In this document: piece after piece, positions 1 to 4,445 of the stretch
Position numbering within the stretch: the first letter of the stretch is position 1
Layout of the letters: each line of letters starts with the position of its first letter
IMG/VR virus record: IMGVR_UViG_3300032820_000128
Span: 1 to 23,151 of that record
Origin: a virus
Direction: 5' to 3' (one strand)
DNA: 23,151 nt
Notes under the pieces: generated by a model
Databases searched by the model: none
Seen by the model: the letters and a program-made list of their open reading frames with translations, nothing else
Told to the model about the DNA's origin: nothing
Translations under genes and position numbers: made by a program

Positions 1-100
1 AGATAATATCCAACACCAAATAGATACACAGTTAAACCTTATGGGATTTACTGAAGAGTATTTTGAGAAACTTAGGAGAAAAAATGACAAACGAGTATAG
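1..100 (+). CDS. 3' end of an unidentified small protein (partial)
   Basis: The frame beginning at base 2 is open from the window edge to a TAG at 98-100 and gives 32 visible residues ending in KLRRKNDKRV. An internal ATG at 41 exists, but since the frame is open at the edge the gene most likely begins outside the window. The C-terminus is basic. Its last codons overlap the ribosome binding site and start of the next micro-ORF at 84, the same tight packing as the rest of this block. No family is recognised; the coding call rests on the open frame and the packing only. Confidence 0.45.
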   Translation, partial: DNIQHQIDTQLNLMGFTEEYFEKLRRKNDKRV

Positions 101-131
101 AGTAAGCAAAGAGGACAAAGCTAATGAGTAA
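84..131 (+). CDS. 15-residue micro-ORF ending in the repeated EDKANE tail
   Basis: ATG at 84 is preceded by AGGAG with a 5-nt gap (AGGAGaaaaaATG), a better ribosome binding site than many larger genes here have. The peptide is MTNEYRVSKEDKANE. Its last six codons come from the junction repeat at 111-132, whose ATG (124) starts the next gene, so its TAA lies 5 nt inside that gene. It may be a leader peptide that couples translation to the next gene, or what is left of a cassette that lost its body. No function can be assigned, and it could also be non-functional. Confidence 0.35.
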   Translation: MTNEYRVSKEDKANE

Positions 132-363
132 ACCCTTAGACTTTGCCAAAGAAACATGGAACAAAATGGAAAGCATGTACGAAGGAGTACAGGTAATGGA
201 CTCTATCATCATGGGAAGGCCTGTCCGCTATTATGTATTCAGATCTAAAGACGGAATACCTATCATCACACTACACGATCACGAATGGGATATTACCAAA
301 GACAAGAAGCTACACAAAAAGGTAGTGGGAGAAATAATCAACAAGCTAACAGAGGAGTTATAA
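124..363 (+). CDS. Small phage protein of unknown function (79 aa)
   Basis: The start is fixed by the junction repeat (AGGA, 8-nt spacer, ATG-AGT-AAA). The 79-residue product is soluble-looking with mixed charge and no membrane segment or cysteine motif. It begins with an amphipathic stretch (MSKPLDFAKETWNKMESMYEG) that would be helical, then a probable beta-rich centre (RPVRYYVFRSKDGIPIITLHDH) and a Lys-rich helical end. No family is recognised. It ends with TAA at 361-363, just before the second copy of the junction repeat, so it is probably co-translated with the zinc-ribbon genes downstream. Accessory function in the infected host cell is a guess based on neighbourhood alone. Confidence 0.7.
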   Translation: MSKPLDFAKETWNKMESMYEGVQVMDSIIMGRPVRYYVFRSKDGIPIITLHDHEWDITKDKKLHKKVVGEIINKLTEEL

Positions 364-375
364 AGGACAAAGCTA

Positions 376-519
376 ATGAGTAAAGTAACTTGTAACAAGT
401 GTGAAATAGTAGGCTATATAGAATATGATAAAGGAGTTGATGATGCTTATTGTTCTTCTTGTGGAAATTGGCAAAAGAGCAGAGAGTATTCAAGTCCGGA
501 GGACAAAGCTAATGAGTAA
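376..519 (+). CDS. Tiny zinc-ribbon-like protein (47 aa)
   Basis: ATG-AGT-AAA at 376 lies in the junction repeat with AGGA 8 nt upstream. The 47-residue product has two CxxC knuckles, CNKC (residues 6-9) and CSSC (26-29), separated by 16 residues, the layout of a one-zinc ribbon. The C-terminal EDKANE is encoded by the next copy of the junction repeat, and the stop TAA at 517-519 lies within the first codons of the following gene. The cysteines suggest a metal-stabilised fold; a role in binding nucleic acid or a host protein is inference. First of three consecutive genes with this layout. Confidence 0.72.
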   Translation: MSKVTCNKCEIVGYIEYDKGVDDAYCSSCGNWQKSREYSSPEDKANE

Positions 520-643
520 ACTTAGGTGTCCTAACTGTCAGTCAAACCAATGGGGATTTTCAAGCATATTTGGAGTGTTTGACTGTCACAAATGCGAACA
601 TGAGTGGCATGCGGAAGAACTTGAGGACAAAGCTAATGAGTAA
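512..643 (+). CDS. Tiny zinc-ribbon-like protein (43 aa)
   Basis: A longer open frame reaches back to 425, but ATG 512 sits in the junction repeat with a proper AGGA spacing and gives a compact domain, so 512 is chosen. The 43 residues start MSKLRCPNCQ and hold CPNC (6-9) and CHKC (26-29), followed by EHEW, typical of a rubredoxin-like or zinc-ribbon knuckle pair. The C-terminus EDKANE comes from the next junction repeat. It shares first and last residues with the 376 gene but the middle differs, as if different inserts were placed between identical ends. Function unknown. Confidence 0.72.
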   Translation: MSKLRCPNCQSNQWGFSSIFGVFDCHKCEHEWHAEELEDKANE

Positions 644-794
644 ACACATAGACTTAAACAAACCCTTTGCTTTTCATTGTAAAACACATGGCTTGGTATT
701 CGTCAAAGCCAGAGATCATATAGGCGAGAATGAGGAACGAGTTGCCTATGGTTGTTATCGTTGTGGCGATAAAAAAGAACTAGAGGAGTTATAG
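636..794 (+). CDS. Tiny zinc-ribbon-like protein (52 aa)
   Basis: Start ATG 636 lies in the fourth junction repeat. The 52-residue product has CKTH (residues 15-18) and CYRC (40-43), a CxxH...CxxC arrangement suited to one zinc ion, with a central acidic stretch (GENEE). It ends in KKELEEL rather than in EDKANE, so the junction repeat is not used at its 3' end; the next gene begins immediately after its TAG. Third in a row of small metal-binding-like proteins; partner and role unknown. Confidence 0.72.
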   Translation: MSKHIDLNKPFAFHCKTHGLVFVKARDHIGENEERVAYGCYRCGDKKELEEL

Positions 795-956
795 ATGAGT
801 AAGAGTCTTGAAGAATATGTTGAGCATAGAGTACAAACTGCTGACTTAGCTGAATTAAAAGAATTTATGCGAGAACAATTATTAGATTGGTATAACGATT
901 GGGGCGAAGATGAACTAGCAGAAATTGGAATTATCAAGAAGAAGGAGAAAAACTAA
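795..956 (+). CDS. Small acidic helical protein (53 aa)
   Basis: ATG 795 directly follows the TAG of the previous gene and has GAGGAG 6-7 nt upstream within that gene's end. The product is 53 residues, again starting MSK, with a heptad-like acidic helix (LEEYVEHRVQTADLAELKEF) and a Trp-rich centre (LLDWYNDWGEDE). Its stop TAA overlaps the next start in a TAATG junction (954-958). No family recognised. The 3' end AAGAAGGAGAAAAAC doubles as the ribosome binding site of the next gene. Confidence 0.65.
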   Translation: MSKSLEEYVEHRVQTADLAELKEFMREQLLDWYNDWGEDELAEIGIIKKKEKN

Positions 957-1192
957 TGGCTAAATTACTGAACGACATTGAACACGAAAACAAACTACTA
1001 GACAAAGTTTTCTTTGAGGGAGACTACCTTGCTGATCGAACCGCAAGCGGTAAAGAGGAATGTGGTATTCGTTTGCGTCACGACATTCATAAAAAATTAA
1101 CCAAAGAAGAAACGGAAGAACTGTACGACCTGGTTGAGAAGGGTTATAAAATGCACAAGTTTTTAATGAAAGGTAGAAGGAGTAAAAAATGA
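956..1192 (+). CDS. Small phage protein of unknown function (78 aa)
   Basis: The start is fixed by the TAATG overlap with the previous stop and by AAGGAG seven nt before it. The product has 78 residues with an acidic N-terminal helix, a central stretch with a single Cys (ECGIRLRHDIHKKLTKEE) and a basic C-terminus (KGRRSKK). The basic end may bind nucleic acid, which is inference only. It overlaps the next gene by four bases (ATGA). Confidence 0.65.
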   Translation: MAKLLNDIEHENKLLDKVFFEGDYLADRTASGKEECGIRLRHDIHKKLTKEETEELYDLVEKGYKMHKFLMKGRRSKK

Positions 1193-1341
1193 GTGGATCA
1201 ACAAGCACATACAAATTGGACAAGCACAATGGCGAATATGTCTTGGTATCATCGGACTCAAACAAGCCTACAATTAGGCTAGGAACTGATGATCTTGAGA
1301 TAGCGAAGGCCAGAGCTAAACCCCACATGAACTTTATGTAA
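1189..1341 (+). CDS. Small phage protein of unknown function (50 aa)
   Basis: ATG 1189 overlaps the previous TGA (ATGA) and follows AAGGAG seven nt upstream. The 50-residue product looks like a compact beta-rich domain (TYKLDKHNGEYVLVSSDS, then PTIRLGTDDLEIAKARA) with a short helix at the end. There is no cysteine and no membrane segment. The TAA stop at 1339-1341 leads directly into AGGAG for the next gene. No family recognised. Confidence 0.62.
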   Translation: MSGSTSTYKLDKHNGEYVLVSSDSNKPTIRLGTDDLEIAKARAKPHMNFM

Positions 1342-1351
1342 GGAGAAAACT

Positions 1352-1483
1352 ATGAGTAAAAAAATGACAAAATTTGAAAGAATTTTATGGGAACACGACT
1401 GTTACCCATTAGACAAAACCACCGCAGACGCAGTAGCAGATGTTAAAAGGACAGAGGACAAAGCTAATTCTTTACAAAGATAA
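1352..1483 (+). CDS. Small protein with a degenerate EDKAN tail (43 aa)
   Basis: ATG-AGT-AAA at 1352 follows AGGAG (1341-1345) with a 6-nt spacer. The product is 43 residues (MSKKMTKFERILWEHDCYPL...). Near its end it reads TEDKANSLQR: the EDKAN is encoded by the degenerate fifth junction repeat at 1454-1468, but the repeat's ATGAGTAA has changed to ATTCTTTA, so this frame runs through to a TAA at 1481-1483. It overlaps the next gene by up to 44 nt. Function unknown. Confidence 0.6.
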   Translation: MSKKMTKFERILWEHDCYPLDKTTADAVADVKRTEDKANSLQR

Positions 1484-1724
1484 ATTCCCTTGCGAGCCTG
1501 TTCTACACTTTGACTCCAAAGACATAGGCACGATAGAATGGACTTGGAGAGCAAGACCCCCAGAGGCTATTTATTGGAAAACATACAAGCCAAAAAAGAG
1601 GGATATCAAAATACTGTCTAAAATAACCCCAGAACAAAGGAAAGAAATCACAAGCGAATTACACAAGGAGATCATTCAAAGCGAACACCCCCTAAAGAAA
1701 AGGAGTAAGCAATATGAGTATTAG
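1440..1724 (+). CDS. Phage protein of unknown function (94 aa; true start uncertain)
   Basis: The open frame begins at ATG 1440, but no Shine-Dalgarno precedes it. Residue 10 is the ATT at 1467 that replaces the ATG of the junction repeat and still has AGGA at the right spacing, so the ancestral start was probably 1467, giving 85 residues. The body contains an aromatic-rich stretch (EWTWRARPPEAIYWKTYKP) followed by a charged helical end (TPEQRKEITSELHKEIIQ). No family recognised. It overlaps the next gene by 11 nt. Confidence 0.6.
   Translation: MLKGQRTKLILYKDKFPCEPVLHFDSKDIGTIEWTWRARPPEAIYWKTYKPKKRDIKILSKITPEQRKEITSELHKEIIQSEHPLKKRSKQYEY
1454..1468 (+). repeat. Degenerate fifth copy of the junction repeat
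   Basis: GAGGACAAAGCTAAT matches the first 15 bases of the junction repeat exactly; the following G of the start codon is T, so ATG has become ATT at 1467-1469. The ATT is in frame with the downstream gene, exactly where the start codon would be. Confidence 0.85.
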
Positions 1725-2040
1725 AAAAAGAGTTTATCTCAACAAGGCGCAAGCAGAGGGATTAGTACAGATATTCCGGAGAAGTCAATTATTGGATCTC
1801 CTGGTCTATGCGGCTATTCATAATAAAAACAAATCTTCACATTACAAACTCTGTATAGACTGTCCCATTGATACCCACCCTAGATTGAGCAACAAGCTAC
1901 AAGATGTCCTGCATACTTTAGTGGATCGACACAGTAAAGCTCTTAAGCAATTAGAATGGGAAGAATACGATGATGCAGAGACATTGGGGCTAACCCCAGA
2001 CTTCAAGGAGTATGTTGAAGAAAAGGAGAAAGAAGAATGA
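1714..2040 (+). CDS. Phage protein of unknown function (108 aa)
   Basis: ATG 1714 follows AAGGAG (about 10 nt) in the end of the preceding gene. The 108-residue product is largely helical, starts with a basic segment (MSIRKRVYLNKAQAEGLVQIFRRSQ), holds one closely spaced cysteine pair (CIDC, residues 47-50) and ends in an acidic Glu-rich tail (EYVEEKEKEE). A single CxxC does not make a zinc site alone. It overlaps the next start by four bases (ATGA at 2037-2040). No family recognised. Confidence 0.65.
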   Translation: MSIRKRVYLNKAQAEGLVQIFRRSQLLDLLVYAAIHNKNKSSHYKLCIDCPIDTHPRLSNKLQDVLHTLVDRHSKALKQLEWEEYDDAETLGLTPDFKEYVEEKEKEE

Positions 2041-2258
2041 GTAAACCAGCAGATATAGAAGAACAATTTGATAAAGCATACGAGATATATACGGATAGAA
2101 AAGGCAGTCAGTTTGCTGTCCATGATGCTGTTGAAGGCGGAATACTCAAGGCTACTTCTTGGCAATGGTGTGAGGCTTGTGAAATTAAGTCGCCAATCTT
2201 GAAAGGTAGCTGCTTAGTTTGTGGGGAAAGTGGAATAGAGGAGAAAGAAAATGACTGA
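2037..2258 (+). CDS. Small zinc-ribbon-like protein (73 aa)
   Basis: ATG 2037 overlaps the previous TGA and follows AAAGGAGAAAG. The 73-residue product begins MSKPADIEEQFDKAYEIY and carries CEAC (residues 45-48) and CLVC (60-63) separated by 11 residues, a zinc-ribbon pattern, followed by an acidic tail. It is the fourth metal-binding-like protein of this + strand block, although its N-terminal half is longer than that of the three tiny ones. Function unknown. Confidence 0.7.
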   Translation: MSKPADIEEQFDKAYEIYTDRKGSQFAVHDAVEGGILKATSWQWCEACEIKSPILKGSCLVCGESGIEEKEND

Positions 2259-2493
2259 GTACACCCACCTAGTTGAAGAAGCAAAGCAACAAGAAGCCTT
2301 TAAAGAATGGAAAAACTATCCCCTGTATCTACAAGCTCAAAATGGCAAGATCGAAATAAAGTACCAGGACGGACGAATTGAGATAGAAGATACAAGCACA
2401 GGCGAAAAAATATATGAGTTCCCAGAAGGCTACGAAGGACAAGCCTACAGGGTAAAATTGTTTGATAGATTCTTAAACTTCTTTACTGGGTAA
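2251..2493 (+). CDS. Small phage protein of unknown function (80 aa)
   Basis: ATG 2251 overlaps the end of the preceding gene by 8 nt and follows GAGGAG. The 80-residue product has an N-terminal helix (LVEEAKQQEAFKEWKN), then a hairpin-like beta section (GKIEIKYQDGRIEIEDTSTGEKIYEF) and an aromatic C-terminus (LFDRFLNFFTG). Last gene of the + strand block: its stop at 2491-2493 overlaps the 3' end of the convergent terminase gene by 11 bp, with no room for an intergenic terminator. Confidence 0.68.
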   Translation: MTEYTHLVEEAKQQEAFKEWKNYPLYLQAQNGKIEIKYQDGRIEIEDTSTGEKIYEFPEGYEGQAYRVKLFDRFLNFFTG

Positions 2494-2986
2494 CTACTTC
2501 CGCTTCTTCTATTTCCAGGAGAGGTTTATAATCTCCCAAGAGTTTCTTAATTCTTTGTTTTATTTCTATTTCACTCAAAGAATCAAGCGTACCGGTACGA
2601 ACTTCTTTGCGTTCAACATACAAGCCTGCCGCCCGTCCCCTTTGTACCTCAGCTGAAACCGCTGCTGTTAAATTTCCTTTATGAATAGCTTCATCACGGA
2701 TCTCCGCCAGCTTTCTGACATGCCTGGAAAAAGTAACCTCATATTTTTTATCCCGTTCCCGCTGGATCCCATCAATGAAGCGAACCACAAGCGGGTACTT
2801 TTGGGGATTAACAAGCTCACTCGCACGCACGGCCGCCGAGCTGTCCGCATACCCAGCTTCAATAGCACACTCGGTCTGCGTCTTAGACCCGTCATTGTAA
2901 ACATACTCCTTAGCAAAACGGATCTGCTTCGCCGTTAAATGCTTCTTATTATTTCCTGAAATGTTCCCCGATACTCCTTTTGGCAT
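2483..2986 (-). CDS. Phage terminase, small subunit
   Basis: The N-terminal region (HLTAKQIRFAKEYV, then NDGSKTQTECAIEAGYADSS and ASELVNP, about residues 17-60) matches the DNA-binding helix-turn-helix of the Terminase_2-type small subunit, which recognises the packaging site and loads the large subunit. The rest is helical and charged, suited to oligomerisation and contact with the motor. The frame is open to an ATG at 3067, but ATG 2986 gives the usual small-subunit length (167 aa) and begins MPKGVSG. A TATAAT lies exactly 6 nt before ATG 2986 and no Shine-Dalgarno is present, so the mRNA may be leaderless; ATG 3025 and 3067 are alternatives. No large subunit is in the window. Confidence 0.85.
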   Translation of the reverse strand: MPKGVSGNISGNNKKHLTAKQIRFAKEYVYNDGSKTQTECAIEAGYADSSAAVRASELVNPQKYPLVVRFIDGIQRERDKKYEVTFSRHVRKLAEIRDEAIHKGNLTAAVSAEVQRGRAAGLYVERKEVRTGTLDSLSEIEIKQRIKKLLGDYKPLLEIEEAEVVTQ

Positions 2987-2992
2987 GCAAGC

Positions 2993-2998
2993 ATTATA
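2993..2998 (-). promoter_or_regulatory. -10 box for terminase small subunit, leaderless placement
   Basis: On the - strand TATAAT is followed by six bases (gcttgc) and then ATG 2986. With normal spacing, transcription would begin at the A of the ATG. No good -35 is present; the closest is TGTACT with an 18-nt spacer. Confidence 0.5.
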
Positions 2999-3119
2999 TA
3001 TACCAAAGTAATAAAAAGTACACATTTTTTCTTCTTTATAAGATGTATAACACATAACTTCTGCCATGTGAGGTACAAACCCTTATTTTATCTACCTTTC
3101 AGCTCTCACCTCACACGAC

Positions 3120-3138
3120 CTCACTTTGCAGAAGTGAG
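3120..3138. repeat. Hairpin CTCACTT-TGCAG-AAGTGAG
   Basis: A perfect 7-bp inverted repeat with a 5-nt loop. The same stem and loop recur, longer, at 3301-3323. Confidence 0.85.
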
Positions 3139-3277
3139 CTAGAAAACCCTATAAGGGCTACATTTCCAGCAAAACGCACACGAAAACTGAAAAAATAAAA
3201 AATATTTTGTATTTACTTTTACATTTTGTAGAAAATAGAAGTGAGGTGCGTTTTCTTATATAAGGGTTACTAAAATT

Positions 3278-3362
3278 ATCAATAAAATCAGTAACTTACC
3301 ACCTCACTTTGCAGAAGTGAGGTCAAAATTTTTATCAATAAAATCAATAGCTTAGACCTCAC
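3278..3362. repeat. Direct repeat with 56-bp period (iteron-like)
   Basis: ATCAATAAAATCA occurs at 3278-3290 and 3334-3346, each followed by a TA-CTTA variant and then ACCTCAC or GACCTCAC. The repeats flank the 3301-3323 hairpin. Confidence 0.8.
3301..3323. repeat. Hairpin ACCTCACTT-TGCAG-AAGTGAGGT
   Basis: A perfect 9-bp inverted repeat with a TGCAG loop; second copy of the element at 3120. A lone right half (AAGTGAGGT) stands at 3239-3247. Confidence 0.88.
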
Positions 3363-3396
3363 ACGTACCTTTTTGCAGATGTTATGTGTGATTTAT

Positions 3397-3425
3397 TTGT
3401 ATACGACTTATATTCATGCTAGAAT
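3397..3425 (+). promoter_or_regulatory. Sigma70-type promoter with extended -10, leaderless placement
   Basis: TTGTAT (3397-3402), a 17-bp spacer ending in TGc, then TAGAAT (3420-3425). The predicted +1, seven bases after the -10 box, is base 3432, the A of the start codon of the 31-aa gene. No Shine-Dalgarno lies before that ATG. Confidence 0.65.
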
Positions 3426-3431
3426 ACCCGC

Positions 3432-3527
3432 ATGAAATATGAAAAAATTGAAGAAAAAGAGACTCATTGTGAGCATTGTGGGGAACTTTTAGACCATTGT
3501 CCAGGGTACAAATGTTGGATAAGGTAA
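3432..3527 (+). CDS. Tiny Cys-rich zinc-finger-like protein (31 aa)
   Basis: The 31-residue product starts MKYEKIEEKETHCEHCGELL and ends PGYKCWIR. It holds CEHC (residues 13-16) followed by H22-C23 and C28, enough ligands for one zinc ion. A strong promoter places the transcript start at its ATG (see 3397-3425), so translation is probably leaderless. It overlaps the next frame (ATG 3512) by 16 nt. Small size makes the call depend on the promoter and the cysteine motif. Confidence 0.55.
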   Translation: MKYEKIEEKETHCEHCGELLDHCPGYKCWIR

Positions 3528-3673
3528 GTCCCAGGTCCTTGGACCTTGATCTCTCCACCAAGAGAGACATACGCAGAAAGGTAAGAATAATCGCCTGGTT
3601 ACTGCCACGTTTTCGCAAAGGGTTATCGGATCCTAAACAATACGAAGCACTCATCGGGAGAGTGGAACAATGA
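3512..3673 (+). CDS. Small basic protein of unknown function (53 aa)
   Basis: The frame opens at ATG 3476, but ATG 3512 follows AGGG at 5 nt and lies at the end of the preceding gene, so it is preferred. The 53-residue product is strongly basic (TKRDIRRKVRIIAWLLPRFRKGLS) with an amphipathic centre, consistent with nucleic acid or membrane contact, but nothing more can be said. Its TGA overlaps the next ATG (ATGA at 3670-3673). Confidence 0.45.
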   Translation: MLDKVSPRSLDLDLSTKRDIRRKVRIIAWLLPRFRKGLSDPKQYEALIGRVEQ

Positions 3674-3744
3674 ATTTGGATCTTGGTCCCTTAGTGAATA
3701 ATCCCTTGGACACGCAAAAGGGACCAGGATCTATATGGACATAG
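3670..3744 (+). CDS. 24-residue micro-ORF overlapping a hairpin
   Basis: ATG 3670 overlaps the previous stop (ATGA) and has GGAG 9 nt upstream. The product is a 24-residue peptide, neutral, Gly/Pro/Asn-rich. Almost all of the frame lies in the 3679-3731 inverted repeat, and its end overlaps the start of the next gene (ATG 3735). It may be a translated regulatory leader rather than a protein gene. Confidence 0.35.
   Translation: MNLDLGPLVNNPLDTQKGPGSIWT
3679..3731. promoter_or_regulatory. Long inverted repeat upstream of the HTH paralogue pair
   Basis: GATCTTGGTCCCTT (3679-3692) pairs with AAGGGACCAGGATC (3718-3731) over 14 positions with one G.U pair, leaving a 25-nt loop. It ends four bases before ATG 3735, and the AGGA of that gene's ribosome binding site (3725-3728 region) lies in the right arm, so folding would hide it. 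It could also be a two-fold operator. Confidence 0.65.
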
Positions 3745-3977
3745 AAGAATTGGTAGCGAACTCTTATCATTTTTCAAGAGAGAAGATGTTATTAGACTTA
3801 AAGGAATTGAACGAGATTGGTTTCAACAACAGCTTAGTTTGTGAAATCTTGAACATGGACATTCGTGTACTACAAAGATTTTTAAAAGGTAAAAAACCAC
3901 ATGAAGTAAATTTCATAAAACTAAAAGAAGGTTTAGCCGAAATAAAGAAACAACACAAGGACAAGGGCGATGAGTGA
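3735..3977 (+). CDS. HTH-type small protein, paralogue A (80 aa)
   Basis: The start follows AGGA at 5 nt. The 80 residues have an N-terminal segment (IEELVANSYHFSR), a middle with an HTH-like pattern (IGFNNSLVCEILNMDIRVLQRFLKGK: turn, then a helix ending in the 'vLQ' motif) and a conserved C-terminal helix (KPHEVNFIKLKEGLAEIKKQH). A tandem paralogue follows, overlapping by 8 nt. The DNA of the two copies is identical over 39 nt at the front and 62 of 63 nt at the back, while the middle 114 nt have diverged. A DNA-binding regulator is the most likely role, but this is inference from the HTH-like pattern. Confidence 0.72.
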   Translation: MDIEELVANSYHFSREKMLLDLKELNEIGFNNSLVCEILNMDIRVLQRFLKGKKPHEVNFIKLKEGLAEIKKQHKDKGDE

Positions 3978-4206
3978 GATAGAAGAATTGGTAGCGAACT
4001 CTTATCATTTTTCAAGAAAGAAAGTGTTAGAAGAATTAAAAGAGTTAAACGACGCCGGCTTTAGCGATAAGGTGATCTGTCAAATCCTAGAGGTGAATCC
4101 AGCGGTATTACAAAGTTTTAAAGATGGTCATAAACCACATGAAGTAAACTTCATAAAACTAAAAGAAGGTTTAGCCGAAATAAAGAAACAACACGATGAA
4201 AATTGA
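3970..4206 (+). CDS. HTH-type small protein, paralogue B (78 aa)
   Basis: ATG 3970 lies in the end of paralogue A, after AAGGGCG. The 78-residue product has the same ends as A (IEELVANSYHFSRKK..., KPHEVNFIKLKEGLAEIKKQH) but a different middle (DAGFSDKVICQILEVNPAVLQSFKDGH), again fitting an HTH: a turn after Gly-Phe and a second helix around VLQSF. Both copies keep the same length with no indel in the core. Equal ends with different cores suggest that both share a partner or oligomerise together but read different DNA sites; this is inference. It overlaps the next gene by 11 nt. Confidence 0.72.
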   Translation: MSEIEELVANSYHFSRKKVLEELKELNDAGFSDKVICQILEVNPAVLQSFKDGHKPHEVNFIKLKEGLAEIKKQHDEN

Positions 4207-4408
4207 AAAGAACATATCCATTACTGCATATCCTCACGGCAAATATGCTTCTCTTGCCCGCGAAATGCAAGCGGGGGACTCCGTCCTTTGTCTAACCATG
4301 AAAGAAGTAATCACCATTAGAGCGGCTATTTATCGCACGGGATACAAAGCCGTTACCAGAAAACTACCGGACGGCGGCTGGAGACTGTGGAAAATAAGAA
4401 AGGACTAG
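4196..4408 (+). CDS. Conserved small phage protein (70 aa)
   Basis: ATG 4196 lies within the last codons of the preceding gene. The 70-residue product contains SLAREMQAGDSVLCLTMKEVITIRAA followed by YRTGYKAVTRKL and a Trp-rich end, a pattern I associate with a common small phage protein family of unknown role; this is from memory. The central basic segment could bind nucleic acid. Last gene of the short + strand run; the next gene is convergent. Confidence 0.65.
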   Translation: MKIEKNISITAYPHGKYASLAREMQAGDSVLCLTMKEVITIRAAIYRTGYKAVTRKLPDGGWRLWKIRKD

Positions 4409-4423
4409 GCACCCCTTGGTGTC
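4408..4423. terminator. Weak hairpin between convergent genes
   Basis: GGCACC-CCTT-GGTGTC forms a 6-bp stem with one G.U pair right after the TAG of the 70-aa gene. No T-run follows, so terminator function is uncertain. Confidence 0.25.
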
Positions 4424-4445
4424 GAGCCACCGCAGGGCGCCGCGA

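Larger units (their letters stand above)
111..644 (+). repeat. Four copies of a gene-junction repeat (RBS + start codon cassette)
   Basis: The sequence GAGGACAAAGCTAATGAGTA followed by AA occurs at 111-132, 499-520 and 623-644, and one base shorter (AGGACAAAG...) at 364-384. Every copy supplies AGGA as Shine-Dalgarno, an 8-nt spacer, and ATG-AGT-AAA (MSK) as the first codons of a gene (ATG at 124, 376, 512, 636). In the copies at 111, 499 and 623 the same bases are also read in another frame as the end of the preceding gene (EDKANE-stop); in the 364 copy the preceding gene has already stopped. A degenerate fifth copy lies at 1454-1468. Confidence 0.93.
2987..3431. promoter_or_regulatory. Repeat-rich divergent control region
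   Basis: About 445 bp without a convincing gene between the divergent terminase and 31-aa genes. It holds several copies of ACCTCAC/GTGAGGT in both orientations, two hairpins with TGCAG loops, a direct repeat with a period of 56 bp, and inverted pairs AAAACGCAC (3171-3179) / GTGCGTTTT (3246-3254) and AACCCTTAT (3078-3086) / ATAAGGGTT (3260-3268) around a strongly AT-rich stretch (3181-3240). Its outer ends also match in inverted orientation: ACACATAACTTCTGC (3050-3064) and GCAGATGTTATGTGT (3375-3389). Candidates are a replication origin, a packaging site, or a shared operator. Confidence 0.7.

Noticed and set aside
425-511. N-terminal extension of the 512 zinc-ribbon gene back to ATG 425
   Set aside because: The extension overlaps the 376 gene in another frame, and the junction repeat supplies the ribosome binding site for ATG 512.
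960-1328. 122-aa - strand frame
   Set aside because: Antisense to two well-packed + strand small genes with ribosome binding sites; no start signal of its own.
3120-3346. Hairpins and direct repeats considered as a CRISPR array
   Set aside because: Only two full units, uneven spacing and no cas genes; iteron-like control DNA is a better reading.
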